Virus record (IMG/VR): IMGVR_UViG_3300032073_000236
Coordinates: 1 to 24,613 of that record
Strand: one strand, 5' to 3'
DNA length: 24,613 bases
Source of the DNA: a virus
A program made the translations under genes and the position numbers. Every line of letters starts with the position of its first letter. The stretch's first letter is position 1. Below, piece by piece: positions 8,011 to 17,501 of the stretch. The notes below the pieces were generated by a model. It worked only from the letters and a program-made list of their open reading frames with translations, made no database searches and had not been told where the DNA came from.

Positions 8011-8436
8011 ATGAATGACATAGACGATATATTGGAAGTCATAGACTTATATAAAGATGATTATCCAGTGTGGAACGGAGCAAAGGTCAAAGAAATATTT
8101 TATCACATATATCCATCCATAGTATTAGGACAGTGCAAAGCACATAGAGACGAAGATGGTGTATATGGTTTTAGAAACTGGGCATTCTTGAGTAAGGAAG
8201 CCGAGCAAAAATTTTTAGAAACTAGAGAAATTGGTTTCGATGATTGGAAAAGCGGAGAGAACTTGTGGGTCATCGATTCTATTTTTAAAAGGAAACATAA
8301 CGAGGCTATGCTATACTACAGAACTTTCTTCACACATTTAATAGGAGTTGGTAAACCAGTACAATGGTTGCGTCTTGCAGCTAATGGTTTAATTCGTAGT
8401 CACGTAAAACTTACAACTAGAGAGTATCATCTATAA
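8011..8436 (+). CDS. HlyC-like (RTX toxin-activating) lysine-acyltransferase family protein
   Basis: The 141-residue protein follows the HlyC layout: an N-terminal helix, then IYPSIVLGQCKAHRDEDG (compare HlyC LPAIRANQYAL), NWAFLSKEAEQKFL at 56-69 (HlyC SWANLSLENEIKYL) and DDWKSGENLWVIDSI at 77-91 (HlyC EDWTSGDRKWFIDWI). Asp89 falls on the HlyC catalytic Asp92. The catalytic His23 of HlyC, in its SPLHRNW motif, has no equivalent: this N-terminus reads DLYKDDYPVWNG. The family uses acyl-ACP to acylate internal lysines of RTX toxins. Here it is followed directly, by a one-base overlap, by large virion proteins rather than a toxin. It may modify a virion or host protein, or be a catalytically altered relative. 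No Shine-Dalgarno is evident. The family call is by memory of motifs, not a search. Confidence 0.65.
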   Translation: MNDIDDILEVIDLYKDDYPVWNGAKVKEIFYHIYPSIVLGQCKAHRDEDGVYGFRNWAFLSKEAEQKFLETREIGFDDWKSGENLWVIDSIFKRKHNEAMLYYRTFFTHLIGVGKPVQWLRLAANGLIRSHVKLTTREYHL

Positions 8437-9758
8437 TGGGATCTATTGGTAAAAAAGTTAAAAAAACAGTAAAAAAAGTAGCTAAGCCAGAAGTAATATT
8501 ACCTCTTGCATTATTAGCAGCAACAGGTGGTGGTTCAGCTGCTCTTGGAGCTTTTAAGGGTGCGGGTTTAAAAAACATATTAATGAACCAAGCTATTACA
8601 GCTGGATTATCTAAAGCAACTACAGGTGAAATAGATCCAAAAGCACAATTGTTAGCGTTAGGCATGTCTGGTTTAGCAGGAGCTGCAAAACCTTTTACAG
8701 GCGCAGAATCAATAAAACAATTTGGGGCTTCAACAGGTTTAAGTAAAGATGCATCAGCAGCCTTAGCTCAAAAATTAGCAACTAACCCTGCTTACGTAGC
8801 TCCACAAACAGGTCTTGCTAGTATGTTTGATAAAGGTGCTCAATTTGCAAAAGCTGGTTTTGCTGACCCTCTTTCTTTAAAAGGGGCTGTAACATACGGG
8901 TTGCCAACAGCAGCTGGTGCTATGATGGGATCACCAAAAACAGAAGAACAAAAAAATTTAGGTGTTGATCCTCAAGCGCAATATGATTTAGCAAGATTAA
9001 TGAATCAAAAAATGGGTGGTGCGTATACTGACGAAGAATTAAATACACTAGTCGCACCAATGTTATCACAATATGGTGGTGAGTATGAAACAATTACAGG
9101 CCCAGAAAAAGAAAGACGACCTATGTTTCCAGGATTAAATTATTCAGGACTAACCAGATTTGCAAAAGACGGTGGATCTATAAAACCTAAAAAAAGAAGT
9201 GAAGCTGTTGATGAAATAGTAAATGCTGCAGAGCAAAGAGAAATAATATTAGATGCTCTGTTTGGTGGTGTTAGCCCTGGTGCAAACGAAGAAGCAATGG
9301 CAAATCAAATGTTTGATTTGCGAAGACGACAAAGGTTAAACCCTATGGGTAGAAAAGATGGTGGTTTAATGCAATTAGCATCAGCTCCAGATCCAATGGA
9401 TGAGAGAAATACTATGATGGAGAACTTAGCATTAGATAAATTTGGTAAATCATTAGATCGATTGTCAGATGATGAAATTATACAAATAGAAGACATGATA
9501 GAAAACATGCTGCCAATGGCTAATGGTGGTAGCATACCACAAACTAAAAGTATACCAGCGGGTATGCAATTAAATGGCCGCGGTGGTGGATTCATACCAA
9601 TGGGCGCACAAGAAAAGAAAGATGATGTGCCAGCGATGCTCGCTAAAAATGAATTTGTTATGACATCTGATGCAGTGAAAGCAGCAGGAGGCGGTGACAT
9701 CAATAAAGGTGCACAAAAAATGTATGATTTAATGAATAGTTTGGAGTCTAAAGTATAA
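8436..9758 (+). CDS. Internal virion protein (440 aa), Gly-rich with conserved C-terminal motif
   Basis: The protein begins MGSIGKK with a Lys/Val-rich stretch (KKVKKTVKKVAKPEV) and a hydrophobic Ala/Gly-rich segment (about residues 19-45). It has scattered GG motifs (AKDGGSIK, RKDGGLMQ, ANGGSIPQ) and a C-terminal block at about 394-440 containing DDVPAMLAKNEFVMTSDAV and then AAGGGDINKGAQKMYDLMN. That C-terminal block is familiar to me from virion proteins of marine phages. Two basic and hydrophobic N-terminal features would suit a protein that inserts into or crosses a membrane during DNA ejection. It sits first in a run of four large proteins, joined to its neighbours by TAATG overlaps. Confidence 0.6.
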   Translation: MGSIGKKVKKTVKKVAKPEVILPLALLAATGGGSAALGAFKGAGLKNILMNQAITAGLSKATTGEIDPKAQLLALGMSGLAGAAKPFTGAESIKQFGASTGLSKDASAALAQKLATNPAYVAPQTGLASMFDKGAQFAKAGFADPLSLKGAVTYGLPTAAGAMMGSPKTEEQKNLGVDPQAQYDLARLMNQKMGGAYTDEELNTLVAPMLSQYGGEYETITGPEKERRPMFPGLNYSGLTRFAKDGGSIKPKKRSEAVDEIVNAAEQREIILDALFGGVSPGANEEAMANQMFDLRRRQRLNPMGRKDGGLMQLASAPDPMDERNTMMENLALDKFGKSLDRLSDDEIIQIEDMIENMLPMANGGSIPQTKSIPAGMQLNGRGGGFIPMGAQEKKDDVPAMLAKNEFVMTSDAVKAAGGGDINKGAQKMYDLMNSLESKV

Positions 9759-11068
9759 TGGGATCTAAGTCACAACCACAACAAACAACGGGCACAACCA
9801 CGCAACAAACTTTATCTTCGCCGTCATTAGAAGCGGCATTATCTTTATACACACCACAACTTATGGGCATGTTATCAGGCACTATTGATACATCTAAATT
9901 TGCACCGCAAGTAGCATCACAAACAGGTCTTCAAGGACAAGCCATAAAGTCTGCATTAGCAGGTCAAGGTTTTGATTATGATATAGGAACTGGCGCGGTC
10001 ACCGGATCGGGTATCGGGGCTTATCAACCATTTTTAGATGCAGCGGGTACAGCTGCAGGACAAATTCAAGGTGCTGGAGCAGGCGCACTTGGTCAAGCAC
10101 AATCTGCATTAGACCAACAACAAGCACTAGCGCAAGGTTTAAGTGCTAGTGGAGCGGCTTCACCATTTATGCAGAAGGCCAGCGGTGCTGTAGACGCTGC
10201 ACAATTAGCAGCACTAGCTGGTCAAGGAGCGGGGACCGCGGACTTTCAAGCGGCAAGAGATTTAACAGGGCCAAAAGCTTATGAACAGTTTATGTCACCG
10301 TATCAACAAGAAGTCATAGATGCATCTATGGCAGCATTTCAAAAACAAGCACAAGAACAAACAGCAAAACTTGGTGCTAGCGCTGGTTCAGCTTTTGGTG
10401 GTGGACGTTTTGGAGTGGCACAAGGCCAACTAGCCGCGGACCAGGCTTTAGGTGCCGGACAATTACAAGCAGGTTTATTGAGCCAAGGCTTTCAACAAGC
10501 TAATCAATTAGCGGCGCAAGCTCAACAACAAAAAATGGGACTTGGACAAGCTGAGCTAGGTCAAGCAGCACAGAATGTTGGGTTATTAAGTCAAGCAGGT
10601 CAAATGCAATCTGGTCTTGGCACACAAGCAGCACAACTTGCAACAGGAGATATGCAAGGGTTGGCAGCTGTAGCACAAGGTCAAGGAGCATTAGCGCAAT
10701 CACAAATGTCACCTTTCCAACAAGCACTACAAGCTAACATGCAAGTGGCACAAGCCATACCACAATTTGGTGCACAACAGTTTGGAATATTAAGTAGCTT
10801 TGGTGATCAACAACAACAATACGCACAAGCAGGTTTGGATGCCATATCTCAAACTAATAAACTGGCACAGTATGCACCGTATGAACAAATGGGATTCGTC
10901 GGTTCACAACTTGCAGGGCTTATCGGTGGTTACCCTGGTGGTACCACTATCGGATCAACAACAGCACCTGGACCTACAGGTACGCAATCAGCACTAGGCG
11001 CAGGCTTAGTAGGTAGTGGTATACTTGCAAACTTAGGTGGCTTATTTGGATACGGGGTGCCGAGCTAA
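9758..11068 (+). CDS. Internal virion protein (436 aa), Ala/Gln-rich
   Basis: The protein starts MGSKSQPQQ and is dominated by Ala, Gln and Gly. A recognisable conserved block lies at about residues 177-220: QFMSPYQQEVIDASMAAFQK, then AGSAFGGGRFGVAQGQLA, as in ejection-type or internal virion proteins of marine phages. The stretch at about 225-320 consists of imperfect helical repeats with many LGQA/LLSQA/AQQ units and probably forms a long amphipathic helix bundle. The C-terminal 60 residues are Gly-rich and hydrophobic (LIGGYPGGTTIG, LVGSGILANLGGLFGYG). No cysteine pair or catalytic motif stands out. It is likely part of the internal core or ejectosome, comparable in role to T7 gp14/gp15; that comparison is inference. 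Confidence 0.6.
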   Translation: MGSKSQPQQTTGTTTQQTLSSPSLEAALSLYTPQLMGMLSGTIDTSKFAPQVASQTGLQGQAIKSALAGQGFDYDIGTGAVTGSGIGAYQPFLDAAGTAAGQIQGAGAGALGQAQSALDQQQALAQGLSASGAASPFMQKASGAVDAAQLAALAGQGAGTADFQAARDLTGPKAYEQFMSPYQQEVIDASMAAFQKQAQEQTAKLGASAGSAFGGGRFGVAQGQLAADQALGAGQLQAGLLSQGFQQANQLAAQAQQQKMGLGQAELGQAAQNVGLLSQAGQMQSGLGTQAAQLATGDMQGLAAVAQGQGALAQSQMSPFQQALQANMQVAQAIPQFGAQQFGILSSFGDQQQQYAQAGLDAISQTNKLAQYAPYEQMGFVGSQLAGLIGGYPGGTTIGSTTAPGPTGTQSALGAGLVGSGILANLGGLFGYGVPS

Positions 11069-12582
11069 TGGGATCATCAAAAACAGGAAGTTTAGATAAA
11101 TTTGTACCGTTTAGTCCAGCGGCAGCTTTTGGATCTGGTAAAGTTAAATTACCAGAAACAGGTTTGATTGGCATGATGCAACAAGGACAAGAAGATAAAA
11201 TGGCAATGAACGCTGCAAACATAGCTACTCAACAAAAACAAGCTAATCAAAAAGCACAACAAGCTGCGCTTATGGAAACTATGAGATCTAGAATGCAAGG
11301 TGGTCAAGGCACACCTCTCACTAATTTATTTATGAAAGAGGGTGGTCACGTAGCACTAAGAAGAAAAATGTTTAAGATGGGTGGTGTGGCTAACACGCAT
11401 GGTGTTGGCTTAACATCTGGTTTGTCTTTTAATAAAGGAGGTCCAGTTGTAAAACCAGGGCCTGATGGTCAACCAAGACAGCACGCAGTTGCTGGTGGTG
11501 TAATAGCGGCTGCGAGAGCTCTTTTAGCCGCTGGAAAAGCTAGACAAGCAAAACCACTTTTTGATTTTATTAGAAGAAGCGCTGGTCCAACAGTAGGACC
11601 AACTGGACCTTTACCTCGTGTGGCACCTGGATTTTTAAGGCAAGCTGGTAGAACAGCAGAGCTCGCTGGTGTAGCTGGCACACCTTTTGCAGCAGCCTCT
11701 TTGGGGGCTGATCTTTTAGGGTTTGATAGACTCACAGAGGAAGAGAAAAAAACAGCAACTGATCTTGAAATAGGTTTGGACAAAGCTAGAGGAGTGGTTG
11801 AATTTTTACCTGCTCTTACAGGTCCAGGCGCTATTGCCGAAGGTGTAGGATTAGGTGTCGATACACTAGTAGAGGCGGCCAAAGAAGATCCTAACTATTT
11901 TCAAGCTGTTACAATTCCTGATTTAATTAGAAAAGCAGCCGGCACTTTACCGGAAAGAAAAAAAACACAACTTGAATTAGACCAAGACCAAATAGATCCA
12001 GGCATAAGTGTTGCTGAGTTATCTGAACTTGCATCTAAAAGACAGAGAGAAGATTTGGAAGCAGCTATGGCTATGTATCAAGATCTTATAAGAGGTGAAG
12101 ATAACACTAATAAATTAACAACTCTTGGTGATGCAGCTATTGCAGCCGGATCAGCACTCATGGAGGGTGAAGGATATGGTGGAGCTGCAGCAGCATTCAA
12201 CGAACCATTATCACAAGCAAGAGCAACACAACGAGAATTAGATCAAACAGCGCGAGGTGCAGCAGCACAACTAGCAATTGGTGAGGACATAGCAAGTCGT
12301 CAACAGGACGAAGCATTGTTTGCTGAATTAGCTGCAACTGGTCAATTCGATACTGCAGAACAAATTGGTCAAGTGGTGTTGGCTCGTAAGTTTGGAGTAA
12401 CAAGAACAGTGCCTGAGGACGACAAAGGTGAGATTGATGAAGATGCATTAGCCTCTGCAGGAGCTGGCGTATACGTGGATCCTAAAACAAGATTTGGTGC
12501 TGTGTTTATTGCTGTCAATAGTGATAAAAAAGTTGAAGCCACAAACGATCCAGAGGTAGCAAAACAACACGCTAAAGGATAG
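11068..12582 (+). CDS. Internal virion protein (504 aa)
   Basis: The protein starts MGSSKTGSLDKFVPFSPAAA and has a Gln/Lys-rich helix (about 50-75). A Gly-Gly cluster at residues about 88-128 (MKEGGHVALRRKMFKMGGVA, then VGLTSGLSFNKGGPVV) is followed by a hydrophobic helix (VAGGVIAAARALLAAGKA), a mid-region with further hydrophobic segments and a long, charged helical part (GISVAELSELASKRQREDLE). The C-terminus is acidic and Ala-rich. The Gly-Gly motifs recur in the two flanking virion proteins. It overlaps its upstream neighbour by one base; the next gene follows after 8 bases with AGGAG overlapping this stop. An ejection-core role is inferred from context. Confidence 0.55.
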   Translation: MGSSKTGSLDKFVPFSPAAAFGSGKVKLPETGLIGMMQQGQEDKMAMNAANIATQQKQANQKAQQAALMETMRSRMQGGQGTPLTNLFMKEGGHVALRRKMFKMGGVANTHGVGLTSGLSFNKGGPVVKPGPDGQPRQHAVAGGVIAAARALLAAGKARQAKPLFDFIRRSAGPTVGPTGPLPRVAPGFLRQAGRTAELAGVAGTPFAAASLGADLLGFDRLTEEEKKTATDLEIGLDKARGVVEFLPALTGPGAIAEGVGLGVDTLVEAAKEDPNYFQAVTIPDLIRKAAGTLPERKKTQLELDQDQIDPGISVAELSELASKRQREDLEAAMAMYQDLIRGEDNTNKLTTLGDAAIAAGSALMEGEGYGGAAAAFNEPLSQARATQRELDQTARGAAAQLAIGEDIASRQQDEALFAELAATGQFDTAEQIGQVVLARKFGVTRTVPEDDKGEIDEDALASAGAGVYVDPKTRFGAVFIAVNSDKKVEATNDPEVAKQHAKG

Positions 12583-12590
12583 GAGCGGGT

Positions 12591-15500
12591 ATGGCCATAC
12601 TAAACCCTTTAACTAAAATAACTTTGAAAGCTGGTAAAGCAGCAGCCGATGCTTTAAGTGAAATTAATAAATTAGGTAAAAAAAATCAAACTTTAAACGT
12701 TCAAAAAAAAGAAGTTATACAAAGTTATCATAAATTTTTTGTTAGAGAAAATAGCAGACTACCACAGAAAAATGAGTTTGATAGATTGTTAAGCGGTAAA
12801 GGTATTAATTATGATGCAAAAGGTCATAGGTATACAAAAACTAAAACTTTAATTGAAGGTCTTGAATTTGGTTCACCTCAAAATGTTACATATGAAAACT
12901 TTCTTGTTAAACAAGCTAGAGGTAAAGCTAATAAAATTACTGATCCTTATTTTGTTTCGGCCGAAACACTAGCTCAAAGAAAAAGAAGAGCAAAACAAAA
13001 AAAACTTGGTGATGATCCAACTTTTATAACAGAAAATTTTTCAGTTGGTTCAAAACAGTATGGAGATATCATTGATCCAAAAACAAATGAAATTACAGTT
13101 AAAGGTTATCAAAGTATGGGTTTAAAACCATATGACATGACTATGTCTCATGGTGCAAGAAATAGAAAAACTACAAAAGATACAGCTAGAATAGCTGCAG
13201 GAAAATTAAACTTGCCGCAAGATAAAAATTTTGGTGAAGCTGAAAAATCTTTGGACTTAATTACTAAAAAACAAAAAGAATTAGTTAAAGGAAAAACACC
13301 AAAACAATTACTAGATGTTAGAAAAAAAGTTGAAACGTTTAACCAAGACAAGTTAGATATAATTCTAGGTAAAAATAATAATAAAATTGCAAGACAATTA
13401 GATACAGAATTATATGACATTAATAACAGGGGTGTTTTAGAAATACGTCCAACAAATTTTGGTAGCCAAAGATTTAAGATAGATCAATATGGTTTGTTGG
13501 GAGATGATTTAGATCCAAACATGTTGTCCTCTACAGATAGAAGTGCTTTTGAGTTTGGTAAAAGACAAGCTTTGGAAAATGCCGTTGAGTATGAAAAAGC
13601 TTTAATAAAAGATTATGGAAAAAATTATAAGGACGGTGGCCGCGTTGACATGTCAATCGGTGGCCTTACAGGTAGCAAAGGTGGTATAAGTTTAGATGAT
13701 CGTGTCAGTAAAGTTGGCACGCTAGAATCTATGTTGGCCGGTGTAGGTGCTGGTTTAATCGACATACCTAAAGGTGCGTTTACCTTGGGTGCTGCTCTAC
13801 TAGACATGGGCTTTGGAACGAGCAACGCGGCTAAAGTAGAAAAATATTTTGACGACTTAACAACATTTGATGAGAAAGCCGAACAAACTTTTGCTGGTGA
13901 TCTTACACGTATCATGGTCAACCTTGGTGTGCCTGGTGGTTTTGCATTTAAAAAAGGTGCTGACCTTGCAACCAAGGCAATGCTTAGTAAAAAAAATGGT
14001 AACTATTTCAGGTTAACAGATCCAAAGTTACAAGAAAGATTTAACACATCTCTTAATGCAAAGGGTAGATTATTTGCAACACTTGGTGGAGCAGGCGCTG
14101 CCGGTGTATCTGATATGATATTTGTGGGTGACCCTGAACACGTGGGCACAATAGGAGATATGTTTGGTGGACCAACACAACTTAAACCTAACGACGAGAA
14201 CAATGCAGCTAGAGAAGTAGCAAACAGAATGAAATTTGGTTTGGATTCATCACTATTAATCGGTGCCGTTGGTGGATTAGGTTCATCAATTAAATCTTTA
14301 GTGCGAAGAAGCAATGACTTAAACTCAAACAATGATGCTATAGATAAGTTTTTTGCATACCTACGACCAAGAGGTAAAAAGACACAAGAATTTTTTGATA
14401 TAGAAAGAGAAAACTTAGGTCTTAGACGTAGTGATATTAATAGAGCAGAAGAAGTATCTAGAAAATTAGACAAACACATCGATGCAATATTTCCCTTTGT
14501 AAAAAACCCGTTTAATAAACTAGGTAACGACGGTCGCCGTGAGTTTATGCAAAAATTAAATGATACATTATTGTCAGGTGACTACACAATAAGCAGTGCC
14601 ACTGGTAAAACAGAGTTTGGTCTTATGGATAAAAGCAAACTTAAAGAAATTACAGATATGATGCTTAAAAAAGGTGGCAAGGCTGAAGACGTACAAGGCG
14701 TAATAAATGAGTTTTATAATATCAGAGCTGGTTGGCAACTTATGTTTGATGATTTAGGCACAGCCATGGGTAAAGATGCTCTTAAAGATTTTTCACCTTT
14801 GTTTGGTAAAAAATTTAAAGATTACCTTGGTCAAACTTATGAAATATTTAGGAACAAGTCTGTCATACCAATGCTTAATTACAAACCAACAGAGCAAGCT
14901 GTAAAGAAAATGATAAAATTATTTACAGAATCAGCTGCTGATAAAGGTGTTAAACTAGAACCAGAAATGGCTGAGTATTATGTAAATGAGTTACTAACTT
15001 CGGCAAGGTTACCAAAATCAATAGCAACCACAACAGAAAAATCATCGGGCGTATACTTTAATGCTCCAGACTTTTTTGTAAACAAAACAACACTAGCTGA
15101 TATTGAAACTCCACCAAAAACATTACCTCTAGAAACACTAACAGATGATGCAAAAGTTGTGGTGGAAGAGTTACTTGGTAAAGTAGAAGATCCACTACAA
15201 ACTATTCTTACCGGCACAAACAGATTGTCTTTAGTCACAAGACGTAATCAATTGTTTCAAACATTAAATAAGAGCAACCAAGAAATATTAGAAAAAAGAC
15301 TTAAATTTATAGAAGAGAATCCAGGCAAAGAAATACCAGCCGCATTACGCGGTATGTTTAGAGAAACAGAGTTAGAAGCAATAAACGATCTTGGTAAAAA
15401 TATAAAAAAAATAGAACTAGATCCAAGCAGAACTGAAGAGGCTGGCATAGTCAATCCTCTTGATGGATTGTACGCGGAACGTGGTGTTGCAGAAGCCATA

Positions 15501-17501
15501 GAAGAAACAGCGATGATAGCTAGAGACAAGTCTAGCCTGTTTCAACTATATCAAAATTTTATTTTATACCCTAAAGCAACATCACAACTTGCAAAAACAG
15601 TTCTAAGTCCTATTACACATGCACGTAACTTTATATCTGCCGGTGCTTTCGCTGCAGCCAATGGTATTATACCAGGACTAACAGTTAGTTTTGATGACAC
15701 GGGTAGAGCTTTTAAAGAAGCGTACGGTGCACTTCAAGTGCCTGGAGCTAGATTAGACAACACAAGATATCGTGAGCTCTTGAGACTTGGTGTTGTTAAT
15801 ACAAACGTGCGTCTTGGTGATCTACAAAAATTACTTAAAGATGTAAACTTTGGTGAATCTTTTGATAGTAATGTTGCGCTCAGAAATATGATGAGGCCAC
15901 TTTCTAAACTTAAAAAGTGGACAGAAGATATGTATACGGCAGAGGATGATTTTTGGAAGATAACAACTTTTGCACTAGAGAGATCAAGGCTTAAGGACAC
16001 CTACGAAAAATTTGGTATGAAATACACAGACGATTTATTAGACAACGAAGCCGCAAAAATTGTTAAAAACAATGTGCCTAACTATGATTATGTTAACGAT
16101 TTTGTAAAAGATTTAAGACAGTTACCGTTTGGTAACTTTGTATCGTTTCCTGCAGAGATATACAGAACAGGATACAACATCATGAACCAGGCATGGAAAG
16201 AAATATTTACAACACATACACTAGCTGATGGTAGAGTCGTGACACCGTTTAGAAACATAGGTATGAAAAGAATGTTTGGTCTAGCGTCAACAGTTGTTGG
16301 TGTGCCATACGGAACCGTGGAAGCTTTCAAAGCGATACACGACGTAACAGAAGAAGAGATGGCAGCGCTAAGACGATTTGTACCTGAGTGGTCAAAAAAC
16401 TCTACTCTCGTGCCAATAAGAGATGAAGATGGCACATTAAAATATGTAGACTTTTCACACGCAAATGCATACGACACATTAATTAGACCAATCACAACTT
16501 TAATGAACGGTGTTCAACAGGGTCTAGAAGAGGACGCTGTATTTAAAAATACTTTCTTAGCCATGGTTGATGCAACAAAAGAAACCGCATCACCATTTGT
16601 TAGTGAATCTATTTGGACACAAGCTTTGTTTGATGTTGCACCGATTGCAGGTAGAGGTGGTCGTACGCTTGAGGGTCGTAGATTATGGACAGACGAAACG
16701 CCATGGGGTGATGCTTTCTTCTCAGGCATAAAACATTTAGGTGCAACAGTTGTACCTGGATCATTACCAGCACTTGGTAGAATGAGAGACTCATTAACAG
16801 AAACTGTTGACGAGTATGGTAAAAGTTATGAATTTAGTGATGAACTTCTTGGTGTTGCTGGTATGCGTGTAGTTGATGTTGATCCAGTAAGATCTATGAA
16901 GTTTAAAATTGCAGATTTTAGAACAGGTATTAACAACTCACGTCGTGAGTTCACTGGACCATTACTTAGAGGTGGGCCAATCACACCTGAACAAGTAGTT
17001 GATCAATATGAAAAAGCAAACGACTCTTTGTTTAGAGTTCAGAAAAGAATGTTCCAAGATTATTATGCAGCTAGAACACTTGGTGTATCTGACAGAGCTT
17101 TAGAAAATACATTCCAAGACCGTGTGTCTAATAAACAAGTGAGAGCTATACAAACAGGTAGGTTTACGCCTTTCATACCATCAGAAAATATTGAACAAGC
17201 GTTTAGAGATAATGCTAGAGCTATAGGTGAGCCTGATGCATACAGAGCAGCTAAGAGTCAAATACAAAGACTAATTAGAAATTATCAAAGATTAAGATTT
17301 GGTGATGAGTTCCCATTAATTGACAATCCATTTAGAACAACTATAACTGAAAGAGCGCTTGAACCAATAGCACAATTAGGGGGGACACCTTTGGACAATA
17401 CATCTTTAGCACAACCACTAGTCGGTGGACAACAAACACCTACAGCACAACGAGGACAACAAGTTTTTGGACCACTCGATACAATATTTGGGGGCAGTTG
17501 A
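12591..17501 (+). CDS. Very large internal virion / DNA-ejection protein (1636 aa)
   Basis: ATG 12591 is preceded by AGGAG at 12581-12585. Residues 1-345 are Lys/Asn-rich and unlike anything I can name (SMGLKPYDMTMSHGARNRK; LEIRPTNFGSQRFKIDQYGL). At about 346-364 the motif YKDGGRVDMSIGG and a second Gly-rich SKGGISLDD mark a junction, followed by hydrophobic stretches at about 380-410 and 440-510. The central and C-terminal parts are long helical regions; ILYPKATSQLAKTVLSPITH then ARNFISAGAFAAANG (about 987-1025) and AEDDFWKITTFALERSRL are conserved in giant virion proteins of marine phages. Length and position resemble T7 gp16, but I see no transglycosylase motif. It should be ejected with DNA and span the cell envelope; this is inference. 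It ends with a TGATG overlap into the holin-like gene. Confidence 0.6.
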   Translation: MAILNPLTKITLKAGKAAADALSEINKLGKKNQTLNVQKKEVIQSYHKFFVRENSRLPQKNEFDRLLSGKGINYDAKGHRYTKTKTLIEGLEFGSPQNVTYENFLVKQARGKANKITDPYFVSAETLAQRKRRAKQKKLGDDPTFITENFSVGSKQYGDIIDPKTNEITVKGYQSMGLKPYDMTMSHGARNRKTTKDTARIAAGKLNLPQDKNFGEAEKSLDLITKKQKELVKGKTPKQLLDVRKKVETFNQDKLDIILGKNNNKIARQLDTELYDINNRGVLEIRPTNFGSQRFKIDQYGLLGDDLDPNMLSSTDRSAFEFGKRQALENAVEYEKALIKDYGKNYKDGGRVDMSIGGLTGSKGGISLDDRVSKVGTLESMLAGVGAGLIDIPKGAFTLGAALLDMGFGTSNAAKVEKYFDDLTTFDEKAEQTFAGDLTRIMVNLGVPGGFAFKKGADLATKAMLSKKNGNYFRLTDPKLQERFNTSLNAKGRLFATLGGAGAAGVSDMIFVGDPEHVGTIGDMFGGPTQLKPNDENNAAREVANRMKFGLDSSLLIGAVGGLGSSIKSLVRRSNDLNSNNDAIDKFFAYLRPRGKKTQEFFDIERENLGLRRSDINRAEEVSRKLDKHIDAIFPFVKNPFNKLGNDGRREFMQKLNDTLLSGDYTISSATGKTEFGLMDKSKLKEITDMMLKKGGKAEDVQGVINEFYNIRAGWQLMFDDLGTAMGKDALKDFSPLFGKKFKDYLGQTYEIFRNKSVIPMLNYKPTEQAVKKMIKLFTESAADKGVKLEPEMAEYYVNELLTSARLPKSIATTTEKSSGVYFNAPDFFVNKTTLADIETPPKTLPLETLTDDAKVVVEELLGKVEDPLQTILTGTNRLSLVTRRNQLFQTLNKSNQEILEKRLKFIEENPGKEIPAALRGMFRETELEAINDLGKNIKKIELDPSRTEEAGIVNPLDGLYAERGVAEAIEETAMIARDKSSLFQLYQNFILYPKATSQLAKTVLSPITHARNFISAGAFAAANGIIPGLTVSFDDTGRAFKEAYGALQVPGARLDNTRYRELLRLGVVNTNVRLGDLQKLLKDVNFGESFDSNVALRNMMRPLSKLKKWTEDMYTAEDDFWKITTFALERSRLKDTYEKFGMKYTDDLLDNEAAKIVKNNVPNYDYVNDFVKDLRQLPFGNFVSFPAEIYRTGYNIMNQAWKEIFTTHTLADGRVVTPFRNIGMKRMFGLASTVVGVPYGTVEAFKAIHDVTEEEMAALRRFVPEWSKNSTLVPIRDEDGTLKYVDFSHANAYDTLIRPITTLMNGVQQGLEEDAVFKNTFLAMVDATKETASPFVSESIWTQALFDVAPIAGRGGRTLEGRRLWTDETPWGDAFFSGIKHLGATVVPGSLPALGRMRDSLTETVDEYGKSYEFSDELLGVAGMRVVDVDPVRSMKFKIADFRTGINNSRREFTGPLLRGGPITPEQVVDQYEKANDSLFRVQKRMFQDYYAARTLGVSDRALENTFQDRVSNKQVRAIQTGRFTPFIPSENIEQAFRDNARAIGEPDAYRAAKSQIQRLIRNYQRLRFGDEFPLIDNPFRTTITERALEPIAQLGGTPLDNTSLAQPLVGGQQTPTAQRGQQVFGPLDTIFGGS

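Noticed and set aside
13645-13656. TTGACATGTCAA palindrome resembling the promoter arms
   Set aside because: Twelve-base palindromes are expected several times in 24 kb, it lies inside a coding region, and no -10 or gene start follows.
14003-14479. 158-residue minus-strand open frame inside the giant virion gene
   Set aside because: Shadow of a long coding frame with low-complexity Ser/Leu/Pro-rich product.
16935-16951. AACTCACG T CGTGAGTT inverted repeat in the giant virion gene
   Set aside because: Perfect 8-bp arms, but isolated inside coding sequence and within what chance allows for a window this size.
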